Shown here: in pieces, positions 5,943 to 13,564 of the stretch
Layout: each line of letters opens with the position of its first letter
How positions within the stretch are numbered: position 1 is the first letter of the stretch
Assembly: GCA_029983625.1 (NCBI GenBank)
Contig: JASBZF010000032.1
Coordinates: 1 to 15,920, forward strand
Source of the DNA: Pauljensenia sp.
Lineage (GTDB): Bacteria; Actinomycetota; Actinomycetes; Actinomycetales; Actinomycetaceae
Direction of reading: 5' to 3'
Length of the DNA stretch: 15,920 nucleotides
Position numbers and translations under genes: made by a program
The notes under the pieces: model-generated
The model's input: the letters and a program-made list of their open reading frames with translations, nothing else
The model's database searches: none
Told to the model about the DNA's origin: nothing

Positions 5943-8936
5943 CTATTGGACGGAAAGTTCACGCACCCATGCCCACGCGCGACCATCGACCGAAGTCGGC
6001 ATCGACCTGAAACTCAGGGCGATACTGCTGGTTTCTGTGGGTTCAGGGAGGGAAATAACCGTTGATTCTGACAACGCAGAAGTTGTGAGTTCTGTTCCGC
6101 TTCTGGGCTGAGCGGGATCGGTGACATGACGCACGACAAGCTGACCGCCTTGAGTGGAAGGATCCATGTGGAGGGTCACACTTGACACGAGGGCGGGTTT
6201 TTCCAAGTTCACAACGAGCGTCACCGTTGCATTCTCGTCGAATGCGTTGATGTCGAAATAGCGTGAGTTCCAGGAAGTCTCAAGATTCTGGTCGATCATG
6301 TTGACGGCGAGATCAGGATTGTCGCCCTCATCGTTATTCCAGGAAAGCACCGACACTGAAGAGATGACAGCGGGGTCGCGCACAACCTCGTCACCGCTGA
6401 GAGCACTCTGAGCAGAATCAAGGTGTGTACCGACATTGGAGCTGATGTTCGGATGTTTCACGGGCGACAGGGCCGTGTTGAGCGCCCATATGGCGGCGAT
6501 GATGGTGACAAGCGCAAGGAGAAGCAGCGTTGACTTGGTGGGGTCCACCACGTAGCGCCCTCGTTTTGTCCGGCGTGGCCGAGAACTCGCAGAAGGCTGA
6601 GCGGCTAAAAAGTTCGAGGGCGTGACACTCTCTTTCTTTGTCGCACCAGTCTTCACCGTTGTTAACTGCGAAGAACTCAGGACAGCATCAAAGCCTGTCG
6701 GTGCGCTTGGCGCAGGTGAAAAAGCGTCATCCACGAGGGCGGGAATCCTCGACGCAGATGGGGAAATCACAGAGGTTTCCTCAGCTACTGAAGCAGCACC
6801 CTCGCCCTCGTGAATATCACGAGCGACATCCGCAGTCTTGGTGCCGACACTCAAACGCGACGCAGCACAACGCGCTTTCATTTTCTTTGCACAGACAATG
6901 AGCGCCGCCACCCCAGCTGCACACCACACGCGGATTTTCCCTAAGAGCGCACGTATTTTCTCCACATAAGACGACAGCGCATCAGACGCTTCGTCCAGAG
7001 TTTCTTCTTCTGAATCTTCTCTTAAATCAGGGATCTTTACGTAAGAAGGAAGCAGAACTTCATCCGGGGTCATCGTGAGCTCAGCTTCACACTTATGTTC
7101 CTCTTTCACCAGTTCTCCACAATCAACGTTCACGGTGTCGCGCATGGTGTCCACAGTGTCTTCAGTGCCTGTAAGCGGAGCGGCCAGAACACGCCGAAGC
7201 GATACGGGCACACGCAGACGAGCAAGAAGCGGAGCCGCCACCAAAGCGGAAAGACCGGGGCTGAAGCGACGCAAAGCCAGGAGGTAAACGGGTGTCGCGA
7301 TCACAGAAACGAGCAGTATTTTGCCCGTTGCCACAAGGAAACGAAACAAAGTCGAATCGTTTGACGTTGTCACCCCAACGAAGGAAAGGACAAGGAAAGC
7401 GACCACACCTGCAAGGGCCGCGCAGAGGAAAAAGACACCGTAAGAAACAAGGATGTGTCTGCGATCCACCATCGGGTTACGTTTCGCTACGCCGAACAGG
7501 GCGATGAGCGCATGAACAATCAAAGCGAAAGTTTCCGCAAAAGCCGCACCCGCAACCCACCAGTGAGGACCGGTAAGCGCATAGAGTGACCAGCCGATCA
7601 CCACTTGAAGTCCAGCCGGAACAATTCCGAAAAGGAACACAGGTTTAACGTCCTCGTAGGCGAAGAAAAAGCGTAAACTCATCAGGCCGATACCGGTTGA
7701 AGCAACACCGGGCATAAGCGCAACAAGGATGATCGCGTAAGCGACCACAACAGCGGAATTGCGTTGCGTCGGCAAAACGATCTGCATCATCGGAACCGAA
7801 GCCGCCATGAGGATCGCAGCCGCAAGGAGGACAAGGAAAGTAATTGTGCGCACACCCATGCGGTAGCTTTTCGCAAGCGCCGCGTCGTTACGTTCTGCTG
7901 CATATTCAGCCATATGCGTAAAGATCGCCGTTGAAAGTGACACGCTGATAAGCGACTGGGGCACCATGAAGATCATGAAGGCCGTCGCATACGCATTGAT
8001 GCCCACCACATCGAAAACGTTGTGAGTCTTTGCGTAAGAATCAGCTAAAGAAGCCAAATTGTAGGTCGAAAGGATCCCGATCTGCGACACCATGAGGGTC
8101 GCGAAGGTCCAGCCCGCCACTTTGGATGCCGAATGGAAAGAGGTTCCTCGGAAATGAAAATCCGGGCGGAAACTAATACCGGCGCGACGCATTGGAATAA
8201 GAAGGATCAGCGCCTGAGCGATCACACCTAAAGTTGCCGACCCTCCAAGAACCCAGAACTGCGTACTCGTGAAATCGGCGATTTCGATTCTGCTGTCAGT
8301 CGTCCCCCACAGAAGCAAGAAGGCGAGAAGTCCGAGGATGCCGATCACATTGTTCACAACGGGCGCCCACATGTACGGCCCGAAAACGCGGCGCGCATTG
8401 AGGAGTTCGCCGAGCAGGTTATAGAGGCCGTAAAAGAAGAGCTGCGGTAAACACAGGAGGGCGAAGAGAATAGCGAGTGCTCGGATTTCCGTGTCGTATC
8501 CCGCAGCCGTAATCACCACGAGGAGCGGTGCGGCGACCATCGAAATGACGGTGATGCCGAAAAGAATGACTCCGGCCAAAGTGAGGAGACGATTAATGTA
8601 GGTTTCCCCGTCATATTTACGTTTCAGTGCGCCAACGATCTGTGGAACGAGAACGGCATCAAATACGCCGGAGGCGAGGATATTGAACACCGTGTTCGGC
8701 AAAGTGTTCGCCGTCTGGAAAGCCGCTGCGACACCACCACCGGCTGAACCGATCACGGCGAGAAGCATCATCGAACGGACAAGACCGAGGATCCGTGACA
8801 CTAAAGTCCCAGAAGCCATCAGGGCGCTTGCGCGAAGAAGCGAATGGGGTTTCGTGTGTGCGTGTGGAGTCAGATTCTGTTGCGATTGAGCGTCCTGACC
8901 TGCGCTCGTGGAAGCAGCGTCATGCGGTAGATTCAT
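5943..8936 (-). CDS. murJ: Lipid II flippase MurJ with C-terminal linker, extra TM and discoidin-like domain
   Basis: MOP-superfamily flippase that moves the peptidoglycan precursor lipid II across the cytoplasmic membrane. The ATG at 8936 is preferred over an in-frame start at 8966 because AGAGGAG lies seven bases upstream, giving 997 residues. Residues about 35-565 form the multi-helix MurJ core, beginning with the typical motif GTLVSRILGLVR (43-54) and containing the conserved TANTLPN (75-81). A cytoplasmic, charged, Ser/Thr-rich linker follows (about 575-795), with a short hydrophobic patch near 671-682. A transmembrane helix (about 802-820) then leads to an outside domain (about 850-997) with the discoidin/F5-8C-like signature DQNLETSWNS. 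Mycobacterial MurJ carries a pseudokinase between core and tail; no kinase-like motif is visible here, so the regulatory link to PknB/FhaA may differ. The first 17 bases overlap the end of the DUF6049 gene, implying translational coupling. Confidence 0.95.
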   Translation of the reverse strand: MNLPHDAASTSAGQDAQSQQNLTPHAHTKPHSLLRASALMASGTLVSRILGLVRSMMLLAVIGSAGGGVAAAFQTANTLPNTVFNILASGVFDAVLVPQIVGALKRKYDGETYINRLLTLAGVILFGITVISMVAAPLLVVITAAGYDTEIRALAILFALLCLPQLFFYGLYNLLGELLNARRVFGPYMWAPVVNNVIGILGLLAFLLLWGTTDSRIEIADFTSTQFWVLGGSATLGVIAQALILLIPMRRAGISFRPDFHFRGTSFHSASKVAGWTFATLMVSQIGILSTYNLASLADSYAKTHNVFDVVGINAYATAFMIFMVPQSLISVSLSTAIFTHMAEYAAERNDAALAKSYRMGVRTITFLVLLAAAILMAASVPMMQIVLPTQRNSAVVVAYAIILVALMPGVASTGIGLMSLRFFFAYEDVKPVFLFGIVPAGLQVVIGWSLYALTGPHWWVAGAAFAETFALIVHALIALFGVAKRNPMVDRRHILVSYGVFFLCAALAGVVAFLVLSFVGVTTSNDSTLFRFLVATGKILLVSVIATPVYLLALRRFSPGLSALVAAPLLARLRVPVSLRRVLAAPLTGTEDTVDTMRDTVNVDCGELVKEEHKCEAELTMTPDEVLLPSYVKIPDLREDSEEETLDEASDALSSYVEKIRALLGKIRVWCAAGVAALIVCAKKMKARCAASRLSVGTKTADVARDIHEGEGAASVAEETSVISPSASRIPALVDDAFSPAPSAPTGFDAVLSSSQLTTVKTGATKKESVTPSNFLAAQPSASSRPRRTKRGRYVVDPTKSTLLLLALVTIIAAIWALNTALSPVKHPNISSNVGTHLDSAQSALSGDEVVRDPAVISSVSVLSWNNDEGDNPDLAVNMIDQNLETSWNSRYFDINAFDENATVTLVVNLEKPALVSSVTLHMDPSTQGGQLVVRHVTDPAQPRSGTELTTSALSESTVISLPEPTETSSIALSFRSMPTSVDGRAWAWVRELSVQ

Positions 8937-11175
8937 GTGGCATCTCCTCTGGCGCATCCGCACCACTTTCGTGAGCGCGATTCAATTTTGAACGGATTGT
9001 TCTGATAAGACCAACAACGAACAGGACAGCCAGAGCCGAGGCTGCGCTGGCAGTTAGCGCGTCTTCCCAACCGGCCCGCATCCTCACAAGAATCGGAGGA
9101 GAATCCGTCAGGGGGGCCCCATCGGGAGTTGAAATATCGTAGGTGACTTCGATGTTTCCTGAGCCGATCGCCGTCACCGGGACTGCGACTGAGGTCACCG
9201 ATTGGGCTTTCAGTGTGGCCCGAGTTGTGGAAGAAACATCCAGACGCGGATCAGAAGGGATGAGCGACACAAGGACATCCACATCCCATTCCAGATCATT
9301 ACGAACACGGACAGGGAAGTCCGCGGACTTGTTAATCAGGTTCACCGCATCTGAAGGTGTTGCCGTGATCTGCGAGCGAAGACGAAGAACCTGAGATCGG
9401 ATCACCCTCGCCCTCGTGCCTTGTTCCTCCAGCGGAATTGCTGCAGAAAGAGCAGGCAATGGATCATTCACCGAAGCGAAAACTGCCTGAGGATCAGAGG
9501 TGGCTGTGGCGAGCTGACCAAGCAAAGCGAAAGAATCCGTTACGTTTGCTACCGCTTCCGCTGAAACTTCAGGAACGCTCCCAGAATCTGCTCCCACACG
9601 TTCCACCTCACTTGTTTCAGAAGCCGCCGCCTCCTGGAAAGAAATCGGAGCCACCCACGGCGCGTTCAGAAGTGCTTTCAGACGCTGCACGAGACGCTCA
9701 GTGGGAGCCTTATCGCGTGAAGTGGAAACGAATAAAGTCCGGGGCGCGTTCGGTCGTTCCCGCGTAATAATCGCGGTGAGCGCAGCAATCCCCTGCTCAG
9801 CATCGAGTTCATCAGCATCGTTCTTCGTCGCCCAGTTCACCAGCTCACTGAGTTGCGTATGCGGTGTGAGCACCGTACTTCCCGAACCGGTACTTCCCGT
9901 TGCCGGGTCAACTTTCACCACGGAAGAGGGCGTGAAGTTGAGGATATGAACGGGAGAAAGCACCCCTGCGGGCGCGATTGTCACCCTGTTGACAAAGGCT
10001 CCGAGCGCTTGGGTTCCAAAGACTTCCTCACGCGGCCACGACACGTCCTTCACAATTGACAGATGCGGCTGAGTGTCCTCTTCAGGTAAGGACGATTCAG
10101 GAGAGGTAGAGGCAGCGTGAGGAGCCGAAGCAGATTCGCCACCCTCGCCCTCGGCAATATCCTTGCGCGAAGCAGATAAAGAGGGGGCTTTAAGTGAAGC
10201 GGGGAAAGTGTCGATAGAAGCGATCGCGTCCGTCAGCAGAGCTTCAGCTCCGCTGAGAGCGAGAGTCGCCAGGCCCGCATCGCCTTCCGGTAGTGCAACA
10301 ATTTCCGATGCTGTTTCATAAAAAGACTCAAGAAAGTGCGTATCTTTAGCCGCTTTCGCGGAAAGGCGTGGCCTGCCTGAGTGGACCTGAGCGTTCTTTT
10401 CGACATTTTCCTTCGGCACAGTGGGCAACACTCGCGCATCCATTGCGAGGGTCGCGCCGGGCGTTTGAGCGATCTCTAAGACAGCGCGACGCTCAGCTTC
10501 CCCTCTGCGCGTGTTTTGTGAGGTCCAGGCAACGAGGGCGTTCACCCTGGTGTGCGCAAAGGGTTGGGAAGTGTCCCAGATCAGCAAAGAACGGTCCCGA
10601 CCGGAAGCATCCTGAGAGGAAGAAGAAACGGTCAGCGTTCTGGGTCCCCACGACACCGGGAAACCGAGAGGCAGATAGTGGGTGGGCACGCGAAACTCGA
10701 AAGGGGATTCGGCCCCGGATTCGAGCTGCGTTTCTAAAATCTGCGTTGAGACCGTCACTTCCCAGGGCGCAGGAGAAGAAAGTTCAGATTCGAGGGCGGC
10801 TACGGATACGGGTGTCCACGCGCCGACTGAGAGTTCAAGAACCGGCGCTGGAAGGGCAGATGATCCCGTGTTTTTCACGGTTCCGGCGACGAGGAGTTCG
10901 TTCTCACTTGTCAGGATCCGAGGTGCGACCTCGTTGATGGAGACTTCAAGCCCGTTCGACTGTTTCGCTTGTGCGAAAAGTGCTGGTGGCATTTCGCTTT
11001 CTTCAGCGAGGGCGCGCGGGATGTGGACTTCAGGGGTAGCGAGGGCGGGGCTGGAAGTCAGTAGGCACGCTGTAAGGTATGCCGCCGTAAGAGCCGGAAT
11101 AGCGAGAAGACGTGTGACGCTGCGACGATGATGTGCGGCAGCGAAAATGCGTGTGAGGATGTGAGCGCGCGACAT
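8920..11175 (-). CDS. DUF6049 family secreted/membrane-anchored protein, MurJ-linked
   Basis: Conserved actinobacterial protein of unknown function that accompanies murJ (position of Rv3909 in M. tuberculosis). The 751-residue product has an N-terminal signal sequence (basic start, hydrophobic stretch 23-40, probable cleavage after ALA at 44-46) and one C-terminal transmembrane helix (about 706-725) with a short charged cytoplasmic tail, so most of it lies outside the membrane. An Ig-like region (about 75-185) is followed by a larger mixed domain (about 205-520) interrupted by a Ser/Ala/Glu-rich linker at 325-370, and then a second Ig-like region (about 600-698) containing NKSADFPVRVRN. An LTAC at 34-37 resembles a lipobox, but the hydrophobic stretch continues beyond the cysteine, so I favour ordinary cleavage. 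The ATG directly follows the NUDIX stop codon (TGA-ATG), with AAGGG seven bases upstream. Function is not known; coupling to murJ suggests a role in envelope or lipid II handling. Confidence 0.85.
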   Translation of the reverse strand: MSRAHILTRIFAAAHHRRSVTRLLAIPALTAAYLTACLLTSSPALATPEVHIPRALAEESEMPPALFAQAKQSNGLEVSINEVAPRILTSENELLVAGTVKNTGSSALPAPVLELSVGAWTPVSVAALESELSSPAPWEVTVSTQILETQLESGAESPFEFRVPTHYLPLGFPVSWGPRTLTVSSSSQDASGRDRSLLIWDTSQPFAHTRVNALVAWTSQNTRRGEAERRAVLEIAQTPGATLAMDARVLPTVPKENVEKNAQVHSGRPRLSAKAAKDTHFLESFYETASEIVALPEGDAGLATLALSGAEALLTDAIASIDTFPASLKAPSLSASRKDIAEGEGGESASAPHAASTSPESSLPEEDTQPHLSIVKDVSWPREEVFGTQALGAFVNRVTIAPAGVLSPVHILNFTPSSVVKVDPATGSTGSGSTVLTPHTQLSELVNWATKNDADELDAEQGIAALTAIITRERPNAPRTLFVSTSRDKAPTERLVQRLKALLNAPWVAPISFQEAAASETSEVERVGADSGSVPEVSAEAVANVTDSFALLGQLATATSDPQAVFASVNDPLPALSAAIPLEEQGTRARVIRSQVLRLRSQITATPSDAVNLINKSADFPVRVRNDLEWDVDVLVSLIPSDPRLDVSSTTRATLKAQSVTSVAVPVTAIGSGNIEVTYDISTPDGAPLTDSPPILVRMRAGWEDALTASAASALAVLFVVGLIRTIRSKLNRAHESGADAPEEMPHESTA
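8944..8950 (-). promoter_or_regulatory. Strong ribosome binding site that sets the murJ start
   Basis: AGAGGAG on the minus strand, seven bases before the ATG at 8936, lies inside the last codons of the DUF6049 gene. It is the best ribosome binding site in the operon and rules against the in-frame start at 8966. Confidence 0.8.
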
Positions 11176-11712
11176 TCACGAGCCCTTGTATAAAAGGTCG
11201 AGGGCGATCTGGACGATCCGTCGCTCATTCGGATAGGCGAGGCGATGCGTGATGGTGTCCAGACGCATCCAGGCTGCCTCTTCGGCTTCCTGATCCGGGT
11301 CGTGTTCCACGGTGATCGTGCCTGAGTGATAGCCCATAAGGTAGTGGTGGACGACTTTATGAACCCTGCGGTCGCTACCTGAGAACCAGTAATCGATGCT
11401 TGCGAGATGACGGATGATCCGCCCGAAAATACCGGTCTCTTCGGCGACTTCACGCAGCGCGGCCTGTTCGGCTGTCTCTCCGGCTTCCAGGTGACCTTTA
11501 GGGAGGCACCATTCGATTCTGCCCGCACGATTCCGTCTCGCAATGAGGGCCGCGTAGGGAACCCCTTTGAGGACATCAACAACGACACCTCCAGCTGAGG
11601 TTTCCAAAGAGACGGGAAGATTCGCGGTGCTTGTGTACACGGAACGCTCAGCGATACGACGATAAGGGGGTCTGGGGACCCCCTGACGGCGTTCGATTGG
11701 GCGTTCGGACAT
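11176..11712 (-). CDS. NUDIX hydrolase (MutT4-position homologue)
   Basis: Cytoplasmic pyrophosphohydrolase acting on a nucleoside diphosphate linked to another group; the substrate cannot be told from sequence. The 178-residue protein carries a complete Nudix box, GX5EX7REUXEEXGU: G73, E79, R87-E88, E91-E92, G94 and I95, preceded by the usual WCLPKG segment (68-73). About 35 N-terminal residues, rich in Arg and Pro, precede the fold. In M. tuberculosis the gene in this position is mutT4, which suggests but does not prove a similar function. It is the first gene of the minus-strand operon and diverges from the CCA transferase gene across 137 bases. Its ATG at 11712 has only a weak GAGTGG upstream. 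Confidence 0.92.
   Translation of the reverse strand: MSERPIERRQGVPRPPYRRIAERSVYTSTANLPVSLETSAGGVVVDVLKGVPYAALIARRNRAGRIEWCLPKGHLEAGETAEQAALREVAEETGIFGRIIRHLASIDYWFSGSDRRVHKVVHHYLMGYHSGTITVEHDPDQEAEEAAWMRLDTITHRLAYPNERRIVQIALDLLYKGS
11183..11187 (-). promoter_or_regulatory. Ribosome binding site for the DUF6049 gene
   Basis: AAGGG on the minus strand lies seven bases before the ATG at 11175 and within the final codons of the NUDIX gene. With the TGA-ATG junction, this supports coupled translation of the two genes. Confidence 0.6.
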
Positions 11713-11849
11713 GTGTCCACTCTAGCCAGCTTCATCTTGTTTTCGTGTGTTGGCACCCTGGTCATAACCTGAGCAGTGGGTCGCCTCACGCTGCACACAC
11801 GGGAAGGAACGTAGCCTCTGGGGGCTCGAACATGGCATTCTGAGGGGCG
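11713..11849. other. Divergent intergenic region, NUDIX operon / CCA transferase
   Basis: These 137 bases must hold promoters for two divergent units, but I find no convincing -35/-10 pair with correct spacing on either strand. On the plus strand TTGGCA (from 11754) and CATAAC (from 11762) are too close to work together. On the minus strand a TAGAGT hexamer lies ten bases before the NUDIX ATG, which would fit only a leaderless transcript. Nothing else is recognised. Confidence 0.4.
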
Positions 11850-13475
11850 ATGACTTCCCGAACTTTCTCTCATGTCTCCCCCGCAGCCTCTTCGGCTCTG
11901 AACACTTGCAGTGCAACCATGACTGATGCCCCCCGAGATATTCCCTCCCTCCTTGCGAATGCGAAGCGCGCTTTTACTCAGCTCCCCGATGACATCCTTA
12001 AACTCGGTCGGGTGTTTGAAGCGGCGGGTGAAGAGATCGCCCTCGTCGGCGGTCCTGTGCGCGATGCCTTCCTCGGTGTCGCCCCGCATGATTTTGACCT
12101 TACGACCTCGGCGCGACCCGAACGCACGGAAGAACTTCTTGCCCTGTGGGGGCAGGCTGTTTGGGATGTTGGGAAAGAGTTCGGAACCGTCGGTGGGCGT
12201 CGTGGGACGACGAGTGTCGAGGTGACGACTTATCGTTGCGACACTTACGAAGTGGGTTCACGCAAGCCTGAAGTGTCATTCGGGGACTCTTTGGAAGGGG
12301 ATCTGACTCGCAGGGATTTCACGGTGAACGCGATGGCGATGCGTTTACCCTCGATGGCTCTGGTTGATCCGCATCACGGCCTTGAAGATCTTGCACAGTC
12401 GCGTTTGCGCACACCTGTGAGCGCTGAACAGTCTTTTGATGATGATCCTCTTCGGATCATGCGGGCAGCTCGCTTTGCCGCTCAACTCGGCATTGATGTG
12501 GATCTTGATGTGATGGAGGCGATGGAGGCGATGGCGCCGCGCCTTCAGATTGTGTCGGCTGAGAGAATCCGAGCTGAACTTGAACGCCTCATTATTTCTG
12601 ATTTCCCGAGGCGTGGTCTTGAACTCATGGTCCACACCGGTGTTGCTGCGATTGTACTTCCAGAGCTTGCTGAGCTTGTTTCTACCGTTGATGAGCATAA
12701 GCGCCATAAGGATGTGTATGAGCACACGCTCACCGTCTTAGAGCAGGTGATGGATTTAGAGACCGGACCTGATGGGGCTGTGCCCGCGCCGGATTTCGTT
12801 TTGCGTTTCGCGGCTCTTATGCACGATGTGGGAAAACCGGCGACTCGTCGTTTCGAGGGCGGTTCAGTTTCTTTCCACCATCATGAGATTGTCGGTGCGA
12901 AACTGACTCGTAAACGGATGCGGGCACTCAAGTTCGACAAGGCCACTATTGAAGCCGTTTCCGGTCTTGTCGCTCTTCATTTGCGTTTCCACGGTTATGG
13001 TGAGGCCGCGTGGACGGACTCGGCTGTGCGTCGTTACGTTGCTGACGCGGGTGATCTCCTTGAGCGACTTCATCGCCTCACCCGTGCTGATTGCACGACA
13101 CGAAACCGCCGTAAGGCGCTTATGCTCTCAGCTGCATACGACGATCTTGAGTCGAGGATCGTGGCTCTGCGTGAGCAGGAGGAACTGGATGCGATTCGCC
13201 CGGATTTGGACGGTGATCAGATCATGCAGATCCTCGGTCTTCGTCCTTCACGCGCGGTGAAGATGGCGCGCGATTATCTGCTCGAACTGCGTATGGAACG
13301 CGGTCCTCTCGGCGAAGAGGCTGCGCAAGAGGCCCTTTTAGCGTGGTGGTCGTCACCGCAGGTCCGTGATATCGCTGCCGAATACGAAGCTGAGCAAGCC
13401 AGGTATGAGGAAATGGTGGCGGCGAAACGAGCGCGAAAGGCGGCGGCGAAAGCTCAACAGGCTTCGGGAAACTGA
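11850..13475 (+). CDS. cca: CCA-adding tRNA nucleotidyltransferase (class II, poly(A) polymerase family)
   Basis: Adds or repairs the 3'-terminal CCA of tRNAs using CTP and ATP; often named pcnA in Actinobacteria. The 541-residue product shows the nucleotidyltransferase motif LVGGPVRDAFLG (65-76) with catalytic carboxylates D81 and D83 in HDFDLTTS, the RRDFTVNAMA motif at 154-163, and the nucleotide-recognition region DDPLRIMRAARFA at 198-210. The RNA-binding region follows, then an HD-type domain with H325-D326 (MHDVGKPATR) and a basic Ala/Lys-rich tail. The ATG at 11850 has GAGGGG very close upstream; an in-frame ATG at 11919 with no ribosome binding site would also leave the core intact, so the first 23 residues are uncertain. 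A poly(A) polymerase cannot be excluded by motif reading alone, but the family in this gene order is normally the CCA-adding enzyme. Confidence 0.93.
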   Translation: MTSRTFSHVSPAASSALNTCSATMTDAPRDIPSLLANAKRAFTQLPDDILKLGRVFEAAGEEIALVGGPVRDAFLGVAPHDFDLTTSARPERTEELLALWGQAVWDVGKEFGTVGGRRGTTSVEVTTYRCDTYEVGSRKPEVSFGDSLEGDLTRRDFTVNAMAMRLPSMALVDPHHGLEDLAQSRLRTPVSAEQSFDDDPLRIMRAARFAAQLGIDVDLDVMEAMEAMAPRLQIVSAERIRAELERLIISDFPRRGLELMVHTGVAAIVLPELAELVSTVDEHKRHKDVYEHTLTVLEQVMDLETGPDGAVPAPDFVLRFAALMHDVGKPATRRFEGGSVSFHHHEIVGAKLTRKRMRALKFDKATIEAVSGLVALHLRFHGYGEAAWTDSAVRRYVADAGDLLERLHRLTRADCTTRNRRKALMLSAAYDDLESRIVALREQEELDAIRPDLDGDQIMQILGLRPSRAVKMARDYLLELRMERGPLGEEAAQEALLAWWSSPQVRDIAAEYEAEQARYEEMVAAKRARKAAAKAQQASGN

Positions 13476-13505
13476 CATAAAGGTTGAGCACGTCACGATT
13501 TCGGC

Positions 13506-13524
13506 TCATTCACAGGATGAATGA
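13506..13524 (+). repeat. Perfect inverted repeat upstream of the PBP gene
   Basis: TCATTCA and TGAATGA form a perfect 7-base inverted repeat around the 5-base spacer CAGGA, 31 bases after the cca stop and 40 bases before the PBP start. No T-run follows. It could be an operator, a weak hairpin separating the two genes or a leader structure. Confidence 0.45.
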
Positions 13525-13564
13525 ATAGGCTGGAAGGATCGACCCGGGCTGAAAGGTTGGATTC

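Noticed and set aside
6540..7250. Mycobacterial-type pseudokinase within the MurJ extension
   Set aside because: The region is low-complexity and charged; I see no glycine loop, invariant lysine or DFG/HRD-like motif.
11059..11076. DUF6049 as a lipoprotein through LTAC at residues 34-37
   Set aside because: The hydrophobic stretch continues past the cysteine to a good AxA-type site at residues 44-46, and the protein already has a C-terminal membrane anchor.
11058..12089. A 343-codon minus-strand open frame across the NUDIX and cca starts
   Set aside because: It overlaps two genes with complete catalytic motifs in other frames, is rich in Arg, Ser and Pro in the manner of a shadow frame, and has no domain I recognise.
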